Assembly (NCBI GenBank): GCA_002402175.1
Contig: NVVJ01000013.1
Location: 45,447-84,387 of the forward strand
Direction: 5' to 3'
Source: SAR86 cluster bacterium
Lineage (GTDB): Bacteria; Pseudomonadota; Gammaproteobacteria; Pseudomonadales; Pseudohongiellaceae
DNA length: 38,941 nt
The translations under genes were made by a program, and so were the position numbers. Shown piece after piece: positions 6,910-17,291 of the stretch. Numbering within the stretch: position 1 is the first letter of the stretch; each line of letters begins with the position of its first letter. The notes under the pieces were generated by a model. The model did not search any database. It saw nothing but the letters and a program-made list of their open reading frames with translations, and was not told the origin of the DNA.

Positions 6910-7299
6910 ATGACAGAAGAGTTATCCAGCAAACCGGGCAATAAAAAATCAATCGCATTTATAACGCGAGCGGCGCCCTATGGTCGTGGCAACTCAAAGC
7001 TTTGCCTTGAGATGGCGCTCGCCTGTGCGGTATTTGAGCAAGAAGTTAATTACATTTTTCTCGACGATGGCGTATATCAATTACTACGCAACCAGAATGC
7101 CAGTGATATAGATTCCAATTCATTGGGAGATACCCTGGAGGCGCTAGAGTTGTATGGCATCGAAAATGTTTGTGTTGATGAAAATTCGCTGCGCAAGAGA
7201 AACCTAAAAGCTGAAGACTTACTCGACAATATTAAACTGGTAGATCAAAACACTATATCGTCTTTACTAACGCAATCAGATTGCGTGTTTAATCTATGA
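6910..7299 (+). CDS. tusC: Sulfur relay protein TusC (DsrF family)
   Basis: Structural partner of TusD in the cytoplasmic TusBCD complex. The 129-residue product carries the family N-terminus (IAFITRAAPYGRGNSKLCLEMALACAVFEQEVNYIFLDDGVYQLL) and ends in DCVFNL. A short charged N-terminal extension makes it about ten residues longer than E. coli TusC. Its stop overlaps the tusB start as ATGA, which indicates translational coupling. Confidence 0.93.
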   Translation: MTEELSSKPGNKKSIAFITRAAPYGRGNSKLCLEMALACAVFEQEVNYIFLDDGVYQLLRNQNASDIDSNSLGDTLEALELYGIENVCVDENSLRKRNLKAEDLLDNIKLVDQNTISSLLTQSDCVFNL

Positions 7300-7586
7300 G
7301 TATTCTGCACACCATCAGTCGTAGCCCGTCCTCTGACTTACTCAAGAGCTGTGCTGGTCTTTTAGGCGAGGATGATGGCATCTTATTTATTGAAGATGGA
7401 ATTTATTATTGTGCCGACAATAGTTCTCTGTCCGAAGTCGCGACCAAGGTTAAACTATATGCCTTAAAAGAAGACATAGAAGCAAGAGGAATGCAGAGTC
7501 GAAGCTCTGCTGATATCGATCTAATTGACTATGCCCGTTTCGTAGAGATTTGTTGCGACTACGACAAAGTCGTAAGCTGGTTCTAA
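7296..7586 (+). CDS. tusB: Sulfur relay protein TusB (DsrH family)
   Basis: Third subunit of the TusBCD heterohexamer. The 96 residues equal the usual family size. MSILHTISRSP at the start, the IEDGIYY segment and the C-terminal VVSWF are typical DsrH/TusB features. It starts within the tusC stop (ATGA). A 15-bp tandem repeat begins 11 nt after its stop codon and runs into the tusE start. Confidence 0.92.
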   Translation: MSILHTISRSPSSDLLKSCAGLLGEDDGILFIEDGIYYCADNSSLSEVATKVKLYALKEDIEARGMQSRSSADIDLIDYARFVEICCDYDKVVSWF

Positions 7587-7596
7587 GCTGAGCAAC

Positions 7597-7671
7597 AGAT
7601 TACTGAATAGTAAATTGCTGAATAATAGATTACTGAAAAATAGTTTACTGAAAAACAGATCAATGAATAAT
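7597..7671. repeat. 15-bp degenerate tandem repeat, five units, across the tusE start
   Basis: Units at 7597, 7612, 7627, 7642 and 7657 follow AGATTACTGAATAGT, with a shared CTGAA or ATGAA core at the same offset. The last unit contains the preferred tusE ATG (7663). The period is a multiple of three, so the array is open in the tusE frame and could add 16 residues rich in Leu, Asn and Lys if the TTG at 7615 were used. Confidence 0.85.
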
Positions 7672-8001
7672 TTCCTGAACATTCATGACAGCAAGATACC
7701 TCTGGACAAAGAGGGTTATTTAAAAGACTTGCAAGACTGGAACGAAGAAGTTGCCTCTGAACTGGCAGCGAAAGAAGATATTGTGCTTGGCGCTTCTCAT
7801 TGGGAAATTCTTAAGCTGTTACGAGTTTTTCATAAGAGACACAGACTATCGCCAGCAACCCGCGCTCTGATAAGCCTGGTAAAACGTGAGCTAGGAAATC
7901 ACAAGGGCCGAAGTGTATACCTGATGAAATTATTCAGAGGCAGCCCGGCAAGGACAGCTTGTAAGCTGGCAGGCTTGCCCAGACCTGATAATTGCCTGTA
8001 G
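7663..8001 (+). CDS. tusE: TusE/DsrC family sulfur carrier with both conserved cysteines
   Basis: Accepts sulfur from TusBCD and passes it to MnmA for 2-thiouridine formation in tRNA. Starting at ATG 7663 gives 112 residues, the normal size; an upstream TTG (7615) would extend into the tandem repeat. Core motifs are GYLKDLQDWNEEVA, HWEILKLLRVFH and the C-terminus AGLPRPDNCL. The penultimate Cys111 is the universal sulfur carrier. Cys100, eleven residues earlier, is the second DsrC cysteine; as I recall E. coli TusE, it has threonine there. No dsrAB or other sulfur-oxidation genes are present, so the TusE role is preferred, with a possible extra disulfide or trisulfide chemistry. Confidence 0.9.
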   Translation: MNNFLNIHDSKIPLDKEGYLKDLQDWNEEVASELAAKEDIVLGASHWEILKLLRVFHKRHRLSPATRALISLVKRELGNHKGRSVYLMKLFRGSPARTACKLAGLPRPDNCL

Positions 8002-8034
8002 TTATTGCCATAGTTATTGCCTTAGTTATTTCCT
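7999..8034. repeat. 12-bp tandem repeat, three units, between tusE and cysG
   Basis: TAGTTATTGCCA, TAGTTATTGCCT and TAGTTATTTCCT in direct succession. The first unit begins with the tusE stop codon and the last ends within the cysG stop codon, so the array fills the whole convergent gap. Confidence 0.85.
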
Positions 8035-9417
8035 AGACATTAAACCAGGATAGCTTTTTCTGAAGCTCCACCACCCTGCCTACAATAATTATTGTAGGTG
8101 CCTGCACTTTTTTAGATTCGGCCAGCATTGGCATATTGGATAAATCGCCCACAAGAACTTTTTGCGTGGCAGTTGTTCCTTGTTGTATAAGAGCAATCGG
8201 CATCGATTGCTCCATGCCATTGTCTATTAGCTGTTTACATATTTCGCTCAATCCGGAAAGGCCCATATAGAACACCAGTGTTTGTTGCTCTTTGGCCAGG
8301 GTTTCCCAGTCAAGCGCCACAGCGCCCTCTTTTGTGTGCCCGGTAACAAATCTAACCGATTGTGCGTAATCGCGATGAGTTAGCGGTATGCCCGCATAGG
8401 CGGCACAACCCGATGCAGCTGTTATGCCTGGCACGATTTGAAATGGTACGCCCGCTTCAGTTAATGTTTCTAGCTCCTCGCCTCCGCGTCCAAAAATGAA
8501 TGGATCTCCGCCTTTTAACCGTAGAACTTTTTTACCATCGCGAGCAAACCTCACTAGCATCTGGTTAATAGTCTCTTGCTCTACACTGTGGTTTGCCTGT
8601 TCTTTTCCTACATGGATTTTTTGTGCATCACGGCGCAGTTTTGCCATTATTTCTGCTGACACCAGGCGGTCATACAAAACCACATCGGCTTTATGCATAA
8701 GTCGTAATGCGCGCAACGTTAGAAGGTCTGGATCGCCAGGCCCTGCTCCTACAAGGTACACCTCGCCACTAATCGCCTCACTGCAATTCGGATCTGTTAG
8801 CTGTTGTTCAATCAGTTCCGCCGCTGCCTTGTCGTTGCTGCTGTAAACAAGCTCGGAAACTTTGCTGTCTAAAATATTTTCCCAAAACCTAGCTCGATCT
8901 GCCGGCTTGGCGAGTTTGTTTTTAACCCGCTCACGATAAGATCCCAAGAGTTTTGCAAGGGCGCTAATGCGCTCAGGAAGAAATGTTTCAATTAGTTCTT
9001 TTATTTTTCGAGTAAGAACCGGCGATGCTCCGCCACTTGATATTGCCACTATTACCGGTGAGCGATCTACTATCGCGGGCATAATAAATGAACACAGAGC
9101 TGGCTGATCTACTACATTAACTGGGATGTTAAGCTCTTTGGCATCCAGGCTAACCTGCCGATTAAGCACTTGATTATCTGTCGCGGCTATTACCAGTGCT
9201 GCATCTTTCAACGCACTGGCATCATAGTCTTTGGTCTCTACAAGCGCTGCGTGATCGTCACAGAGTTTTTGCAGGCCTTCGCCAACCTGGGTCGCCACCA
9301 CATGAAGATTTGCACCAGCGAGCAATAGGAGCTCTGCCTTGCGCAGCGCTATGTTGCCGCCGCCCACGATGACACATTTCCTATCCTTGATAGTCAAGAA
9401 TATCGGTAGCTGATCCA

Positions 9418-9418
<1 letters not shown>
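8033..9418 (-). CDS. cysG: Siroheme synthase CysG (multifunctional)
   Basis: Makes siroheme from uroporphyrinogen III by SAM-dependent bis-methylation, NAD-dependent dehydrogenation and iron insertion; siroheme serves sulfite and nitrite reductases. The 461-residue fusion matches E. coli CysG (457). The N-terminal dehydrogenase/chelatase half shows the nucleotide-binding VIVGGGNIALRKAELL (about 16-31) and ISSGGASPVL. The C-terminal methyltransferase half starts at VYLVGAGPGDPDLLTLRAL and has GGDPFIFGRGGEE and GITAASGCAAYAGIPLTHRD. Its ATG overlaps the serS stop by one base (TAATG), so the two genes are coupled. Confidence 0.97.
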
Positions 9419-10719
<1,301 letters not shown>

Positions 10720-11097
10720 TTACAGTAGTAAGCGAGTGATCTGCATGCCAGCAAAGGAGGCAAGCAAGCACAGGATGACACTGCCAATGACGTAAAAAAA
10801 GGCGGTATTGTAATTGCCCTGCTGAAATAACAATAGAGCATCTAAAGAGAAAGTAGAGAATGTAGTCATTGCGCCAAGAAAACCAATGATCACAATGGGC
10901 CGCCACTGATCGACTAAATGCAATTTCTCTGCAAAAATAATAAAAAACACACCAATTAGAAATGATCCGGCAATGTTAACAAAGAAAGTTCCCAGTGGAA
11001 AAGCGGCACCGTTAAATCGCTCAACAGCGGTGCTGAGCCAGTAACGAGTAACTGCTCCTGCAGCGCCCCCAAATGCTATCGCCAGATAATAATACAA
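10720..11097 (-). CDS. crcB: Fluoride ion channel CrcB/Fluc
   Basis: Small inner-membrane fluoride exporter that works as a dual-topology dimer. The 125-residue product has four hydrophobic helices, GGAAGAVTRYWLS near the start, the conserved Asn in FVNIAGSFLIG, and GAMTTFSTFSLD, which lines the fluoride pore. The start is a TTG (11097), as no ATG is suitably placed. No fluoride riboswitch consensus is visible in the 63-nt gap upstream. In Pseudomonas rarA usually lies between lolA and this region; it is absent here. Confidence 0.93.
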   Translation of the reverse strand: MYYYLAIAFGGAAGAVTRYWLSTAVERFNGAAFPLGTFFVNIAGSFLIGVFFIIFAEKLHLVDQWRPIVIIGFLGAMTTFSTFSLDALLLFQQGNYNTAFFYVIGSVILCLLASFAGMQITRLLL

Positions 11098-11160
11098 AAT
11101 AGTGTTAAACCTGTTTGCCTGATAAATAGATTTATAGTTTAGAGAGTTTAAACAATCGAA

Positions 11161-11817
11161 TTACTGTGAATAGCTATTCTCAACAACTTCGATACCGTCG
11201 GGTATTTGAAATTCAAATTGATTGTCGGAGATCGTGCTGTTGCGCTCAATATTTTCAAATCGCCAAACTGTCTTCTGTCCGTTTTTATTGTCGAGATAAA
11301 TCGAATCAAGTTCGGCGTGCATAAAGTTAATTGAAATACTGCGATAAACACTGTCTACTGAAATCGGTGCAAGCTCAAATTCCTGATACTCACTTCCTAC
11401 GCTATTCATAATTTCAATTGTATATTCTTCAGACAGATTATCTGTTTGTCCGTTAAGCAATTGTGCCGCCAATTGTGAGCGGCTACTGTTCCAGTCTTCT
11501 ATTACCACCTGTTCGAGATCAGGCACATAGTTCCAGAGTGTCGTGCCATTGGTGACGACCAGTTCTGGAAATGGCGTTAATGTTTCCCAATAAAACCCAT
11601 CAGGTTTTTTTAGGTACATTTTAATTTCACTCTCTTCCAAAATGCCGCCATTGGATTCAACAATGAGCTGAACAACATCCGCTTTTAATGTTTGTATTCC
11701 CTGCAACAAAACATCCAGTCGTTGTATGGCATCAGTTTGAGCCACAGTGCTGTTCATCCATAAAAAAGCGATTGCGAATACGCTTGCAGTCGTCAATTTT
11801 TTGATTAGTTTGTTCAT
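11161..11817 (-). CDS. lolA: Outer-membrane lipoprotein carrier protein LolA
   Basis: Periplasmic chaperone that ferries lipoproteins from the LolCDE complex to LolB at the outer membrane. The 218-residue precursor has a signal peptide (about 1-26; FAIAFLWMNSTVAQ). The mature part shows LQGIQTLKADVVQ, YLKKPDGFYWETLTPFPELVVTNGTTLWNYVPDLEQVVI and the C-terminal QFEFQIPDGIEVVE, all typical of LolA. It follows ftsK after 33 nt, the usual ftsK-lolA arrangement. Confidence 0.95.
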   Translation of the reverse strand: MNKLIKKLTTASVFAIAFLWMNSTVAQTDAIQRLDVLLQGIQTLKADVVQLIVESNGGILEESEIKMYLKKPDGFYWETLTPFPELVVTNGTTLWNYVPDLEQVVIEDWNSSRSQLAAQLLNGQTDNLSEEYTIEIMNSVGSEYQEFELAPISVDSVYRSISINFMHAELDSIYLDNKNGQKTVWRFENIERNSTISDNQFEFQIPDGIEVVENSYSQ

Positions 11818-11850
11818 TGATGTGCCAAGGGTTTTAGTCTACAGCTTAGG

Positions 11851-14160
11851 TTAGTCACGAGGGGCTGGAGGGGCAAGAACCTCGCGAGCACCATTGCTGC
11901 TCATTTCGGTTACTACGCCAGCCGCTTCCATTGATTCAATCATTCGTGCAGCTCTATTGTAACCTATACGGAGTTTTCGTTGGACAGCAGAAATAGACGC
12001 CTTACGAGTTTCAGTCACAAAACGAACAGCCTCATCGTAGAGTGCATCTTCTTCTTCCGCGCTGCCACCGGAATTGCCAAAAGCACCCATATCCAGGTCG
12101 TTAGAACTTTGAACAATAGATTCTATGTAGTTTGGAGCTCCCCGGGCTTTCCAGTCAGCTGCCACTCTATGCACTTCCTCATCGCTGACAAATGCGCCAT
12201 GAACCCTTGTTGGGACACCGCCGCCAGGTGGAAGGAATAACATATCACCATGGCCTAGTAGTTGTTCTGCGCCGCCTTCACCCAGAATTGTGCGGGAGTC
12301 AACTTTAGACTGAACCATAAAGGATAAACGTGTAGGTATGTTGGCCTTGATCAAGCCGGTAAGTACGTCAACCGAAGGCCGTTGAGTGGCTAAAATTAAA
12401 TGAATTCCGGCGGCACGGGCCTTCTGTGCAATTCGCGCGATTAACTCTTCCACTTGCTTGCCAACTACCATCATCATATCGGCTAGCTCATCGACAATAA
12501 CTACTATTGAAGGCAGAGCTTCCAGCTCCGGTGCTGATTGTTCTTCTTCGAGCAACATCGGATCGGTTTTCCACGTTGGGTCAAGAATGGGTTTGCCCAC
12601 TTTTTTCGCATCAACAACTTTCTTGTTAAAACCGGCCAGGTTGCGTACACCGAGCGCTGCCATGAGTTTGTAGCGCCGCTCCATTTCAGCAACACACCAA
12701 CGCAATCCATTGGCGGCGTCCTTCATGTCGGTAATAACCGGTGTAAGCAAATGGGGAATGCCGTCATACACCGACAGCTCCAGCATTTTAGGGTCGATCA
12801 TGATTAAGCGTATTTGCTCTGGTGTAGATTTGAACAACAAGCTCAAAATCATGGCGTTGATACCTACAGATTTACCCGAGCCTGTAGTACCAGCTACGAG
12901 CAAATGTGGCATTTTGCCAAGGTCTACTATTACCGGCATGCCTACAATATCGTGTCCTAAAGCCATTGTGAGCACAGAACTTGCTCGGTCAAATTCGGGC
13001 GAAGACAATACCTGGCTTAACTGAATGGTGTCTCGTTTCTCATTGGGTATCTCTATGCCAATAACGGTTTTTCCAGGAATCACTTCCACAACGCGAACCG
13101 AAATTACCGCAAGAGAGCGTGCTAAATCTTTAGCCAGATTAGTGATACGGCTAACCTTAATGCCCGGTGCTGGCTGTACCTCGAAACGAGTAATCACTGG
13201 TCCTGGATTTACCGCCGTAACTTCGATTTCGATACCAAAATCTTTGAGCTTTAATTCCAGTAGTTTCGACATGGCTTCCAGTGATTCTTTTGAAAAGCCA
13301 GTATCATTACTTTCATGCCATGCATCGAGCAAGCCGATTGCGGGCAACTCTTTGACAGAAGATGGAGTGAACAACGTCCCCTGTCGCTCTTTTTCGACTC
13401 GAGTACTTTTTGCGACTTTCTTTGGTGCTGCAGTCTTTATAGTGGGTGGTACTCGCTTTTTTTCCTTCTTGATATGTATATCCAAAACCTTCTTTCGGCT
13501 TTCGAGTCGCTCTTTTGTCGCATGCTGTTGTTTTTTGTTCTCTAGCCAAACGCGAGTCTTTTGTACTACTGCGGAGCTGAGATTCAGTGTTAGTTCGCCG
13601 AGCTTGTCGACAACAGCAAGCCAGGAAATAGTGACAGTAATGGTAAGGCCGAACAGGAATAACGCGAGTAACAGCAATGTGCTACCAAGCGTTGCAAGTA
13701 CAGGCGTGCAAAGATCAGCAACTAGCGAGCCTATTACTCCCCCAGCTGATGGAATTCCTTCAGCTATGGTGAAATGCAAGGTTGCCAGACCACAGGCAGA
13801 GACAACCAGTAAAATGAAGCCCGCGCTTTTAAGACCGAACATTGGCCAGGAAAAGCCCGACGCCAGTTCTGCTTCTCGAAATGAAGTGTAAACTTTGTAA
13901 ACCAGCAGTGCCGGAAAGGCATAAGCCAGATAGCCTAATAGATACCAGAATATATCAGCCAGCCAGGCTCCATAAGCTCCTACTGCGTTAACTATCTCCC
14001 CGCCATCTCCAGTTGTGGTGTAACCGGGATCATCCGGAGAATAGCTAACCAGGGCAATAAGCAGGAACAGGGCCAGTAATGAATAAACAATGAGGGTTCC
14101 TTCACGCAGCAGACGTTGCATGTGGTCGTTGACTTCTGGCTCTTGCTCCGCTTTATTCAT
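11851..14160 (-). CDS. ftsK: DNA translocase FtsK
   Basis: Divisome-anchored double-stranded DNA pump that clears and unlinks chromosome termini and activates XerCD at dif. I take ATG 14160 (769 residues); an in-frame TTG at 14184 would add eight. The N-terminal quarter has four or five membrane helices, followed by a short Lys-rich linker (about 205-265) and the alpha/beta motor domain. Walker A is GTTGSGKS (about 424-431) and Walker B is [12 protein letters not shown]. The C-terminal gamma winged helix, which reads KOPS, begins near [11 protein letters not shown] and includes [21 protein letters not shown]. The compact size is like Pseudomonas FtsK rather than the 1,329-residue E. coli protein. 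Confidence 0.97.
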   Translation of the reverse strand: MNKAEQEPEVNDHMQRLLREGTLIVYSLLALFLLIALVSYSPDDPGYTTTGDGGEIVNAVGAYGAWLADIFWYLLGYLAYAFPALLVYKVYTSFREAELASGFSWPMFGLKSAGFILLVVSACGLATLHFTIAEGIPSAGGVIGSLVADLCTPVLATLGSTLLLLALFLFGLTITVTISWLAVVDKLGELTLNLSSAVVQKTRVWLENKKQQHATKERLESRKKVLDIHIKKEKKRVPPTIKTAAPKKVAKSTRVEKERQGTLFTPSSVKELPAIGLLDAWHESNDTGFSKESLEAMSKLLELKLKDFGIEIEVTAVNPGPVITRFEVQPAPGIKVSRITNLAKDLARSLAVISVRVVEVIPGKTVIGIEIPNEKRDTIQLSQVLSSPEFDRASSVLTMALGHDIVGMPVIVDLGKMPHLLVAGTTGSGKSVGINAMILSLLFKSTPEQIRLIMIDPKMLELSVYDGIPHLLTPVITDMKDAANGLRWCVAEMERRYKLMAALGVRNLAGFNKKVVDAKKVGKPILDPTWKTDPMLLEEEQSAPELEALPSIVVIVDELADMMMVVGKQVEELIARIAQKARAAGIHLILATQRPSVDVLTGLIKANIPTRLSFMVQSKVDSRTILGEGGAEQLLGHGDMLFLPPGGGVPTRVHGAFVSDEEVHRVAADWKARGAPNYIESIVQSSNDLDMGAFGNSGGSAEEEDALYDEAVRFVTETRKASISAVQRKLRIGYNRAARMIESMEAAGVVTEMSSNGAREVLAPPAPRD

Positions 14161-15451
<1,291 letters not shown>

Positions 15452-15487
15452 AATGTACACCTTGACCATATTTAAAGCGTTGTAGGC

Positions 15488-16198
15488 ATGCCAATTCCTT
15501 GGCTAGACTCGGCTGATCTTGAGTTTCCCAGTGTAGATATTGCCCTGACAGATCCCGATGGCCTACTCGCGGCTGGTGGTGACTTATCGGTCGAGCGCCT
15601 GGTTCTGGCTTATCAAAATGGAATTTTTCCCTGGTATGAAGAGGGTCAGCCTATTCTGTGGTGGTCGCCAGACCCAAGAATGGTTCTTAAGCCCGAAGAG
15701 TTAAACATTTCAAAGAGTTTAAGAAAGCTACTTCGCCGTGGGCGCTACAGGCTTACCATGGATCAGGACTTTAGCGGCGTTATACAACGCTGTTCGCAGT
15801 CGCGAAATGACTCTACAGGCACATGGATAACAAATGAAATGCAAACTGCATACGGCGAGCTACATGCCGCAGGCTTTGCACACTCTGTAGAGGTCTATAA
15901 TGGCGAAGATCTTGTAGGGGGCCTGTATGGCGTTGCCCTTGGTCAGGCGTTTTTCGGTGAATCTATGTTTTCCGCCGAGTCTAATACCTCCAAACTGGCA
16001 CTTGTCTATCTAGCTACACAGCTTAAGTACTGGGGTTACAAAGTAATTGATTGTCAGGTTAGTAGCGATCACCTGTTATCACTTGGGGCCGGTGAAGTTA
16101 GTCGAGATCAGTTTACTCAGTTGCTGTTAGAGTTAGTGCCTAAAGCCGGAAAATCGGGTCCCTGGCAGTTCGAATTTGAGCCTTCAGATGAATTCTAA
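15488..16198 (+). CDS. aat: Leucyl/phenylalanyl-tRNA-protein transferase
   Basis: Transfers Leu or Phe from tRNA to proteins with N-terminal Lys or Arg, creating N-degrons for ClpS. The 236-residue product shows FPSVDIALTDPDGLLAAGGDLS, YQNGIFPWYEEGQPILWWSPDPRMVL and GGLYGVALGQAFFGESMFS, which are landmarks of the family. It overlaps the next gene, bpt, by 11 nt. Together with bpt, clpA and clpS this forms a complete N-degron module. Confidence 0.97.
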   Translation: MPIPWLDSADLEFPSVDIALTDPDGLLAAGGDLSVERLVLAYQNGIFPWYEEGQPILWWSPDPRMVLKPEELNISKSLRKLLRRGRYRLTMDQDFSGVIQRCSQSRNDSTGTWITNEMQTAYGELHAAGFAHSVEVYNGEDLVGGLYGVALGQAFFGESMFSAESNTSKLALVYLATQLKYWGYKVIDCQVSSDHLLSLGAGEVSRDQFTQLLLELVPKAGKSGPWQFEFEPSDEF

Positions 16199-16907
16199 AT
16201 CTAAAGTACACGAATCAATCAAGCTGTATCGTACTGCTGATCATCCATGCAGCTATAAAGATGAGCAACTGGCGGCAACAGTATTCGTTGATCCAGAAAT
16301 GATTGTTGACCAGCCGCTTAACAGTCAGCTTAGTGACATGGGTTATCGACGCAGCGGCGCCCATTTGTACCGACCTGATTGCGATAATTGCCATGCTTGT
16401 CTGTCCTGCCGCATACCGGTTAGGCATTTTGAGCTAAACGGAAGATTTAAGAGAATATGGAATAAAAACAAAGACTTGAAAATTGAATGTACTGAAGAGC
16501 TAGAAGGTAGCGATGCCTATGCCCTGTACCGCCGTTATATTAATGCCCGCCATAGTGATGGTGATATGTATCCTGCCACAGAAGAACAATACGAGGGGTT
16601 TATTCGTACTAATACGACTTCGACACAGTTTTATAAGTTTTATCTCGAGGGAAATCTGGTAGCGGTCAGTGTGACTGATGTTCTGCAACACGGTCTGTCT
16701 GCGGTATACACCTTTTTCGATCCAGATCTGGCCAGACGATCATTGGGTATCTATGCCATTCTCTGGCAAATTATGCAGGCACAGCAGCTTGAGCTTCAGT
16801 ACCTGTTTTTAGGCTACTGGATAAAGGGTTGTGGAAAAATGCAGTACAAGAGCGCATTCCGACCTCTACAGATGCTAATAGACGGCAAATGGTTGCTTGT
16901 TAAGTAG
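16188..16907 (+). CDS. bpt: Aspartate/glutamate leucyltransferase Bpt
   Basis: Transfers leucine from Leu-tRNA to proteins with N-terminal Asp or Glu (bacterial relative of eukaryotic ATE1), widening the set of substrates for ClpS/ClpAP. ATG 16188 gives 239 residues; an in-frame TTG at 16176 is less likely. The N-terminal ATE domain has CSYKDEQLAATVFVDP and a Cys-rich motif RPDCDNCHACLSCRIPV. The C-terminal domain has RYINARHSDGDM, LSAVYTFFDPDLARRSLG and YLFLGYWIKGCGKMQYKSAFRP. E. coli lacks this gene; many Vibrio and Pseudomonas species have it next to aat. Confidence 0.95.
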   Translation: MNSKSKVHESIKLYRTADHPCSYKDEQLAATVFVDPEMIVDQPLNSQLSDMGYRRSGAHLYRPDCDNCHACLSCRIPVRHFELNGRFKRIWNKNKDLKIECTEELEGSDAYALYRRYINARHSDGDMYPATEEQYEGFIRTNTTSTQFYKFYLEGNLVAVSVTDVLQHGLSAVYTFFDPDLARRSLGIYAILWQIMQAQQLELQYLFLGYWIKGCGKMQYKSAFRPLQMLIDGKWLLVK

Positions 16908-16951
16908 CGTCTTACGTACCTGCTTAAGTAACCCCAGCGTGTTTTCGGGCT

Positions 16952-16980
16952 TTGCTTATCTTTGGAAAATGCGGCACAAT
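16952..16980 (+). promoter_or_regulatory. Predicted promoter of infA
   Basis: TTGCTT (16952-16957) and CACAAT (16975-16980) separated by exactly 17 nt. Transcription would begin near 16988, giving a leader of about 58 nt that contains the palindrome ACGGTATACCGT. Confidence 0.5.
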
Positions 16981-17045
16981 GCCGCCGCTGTACGGTATAC
17001 CGTATTACACAGCCAACCCACAGAACACACTATTAAGGATTGCCG

Positions 17046-17264
17046 ATGGCAAAAGAAGATCAAATTGAAATGGAAGGCGAAGTTGTAGACACACTTCCAA
17101 ACACTATGTTCAGAGTCAAACTTGAAAATGGACATATTGTTACTGCACATATTTCTGGCAAGATGCGCAAGAATTACATCCGTATTCTAACCGGTGATGC
17201 CGTGCGGGTAGAGCTTACACCATACGATTTAAGCAAGGGTCGCATCACTTACCGCGCTAGATAG
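17046..17264 (+). CDS. infA: Translation initiation factor IF-1
   Basis: S1-like OB-fold protein that occupies the ribosomal A site during initiation. The product from ATG 17046 has 72 residues, the universal size, and starts [16 protein letters not shown] lies 7 nt upstream, so the in-frame TTG at 17040 is rejected. Diagnostic segments are [29 protein letters not shown] and [10 protein letters not shown]. It is convergent with clpA, 27 nt away. Confidence 0.98.
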   Translation: MAKEDQIEMEGEVVDTLPNTMFRVKLENGHIVTAHISGKMRKNYIRILTGDAVRVELTPYDLSKGRITYRAR

Positions 17265-17291
17265 ACCATAACTAGGTGTAGCGCCCGCCTA

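Noticed and set aside
7597..8034. CRISPR array
   Set aside because: The repeats are short, directly adjoining and without spacers; no cas genes are present.
11098..11160. Fluoride riboswitch before crcB
   Set aside because: The gap is AT-rich and lacks the conserved GGNGAUGG and CUGAUGA-type elements of that riboswitch.
13025..13891. Long open frame antisense to ftsK (288 codons)
   Set aside because: Opposite a strongly conserved gene; its composition is Ser/Thr/Arg-rich, as expected of a complement-strand shadow.
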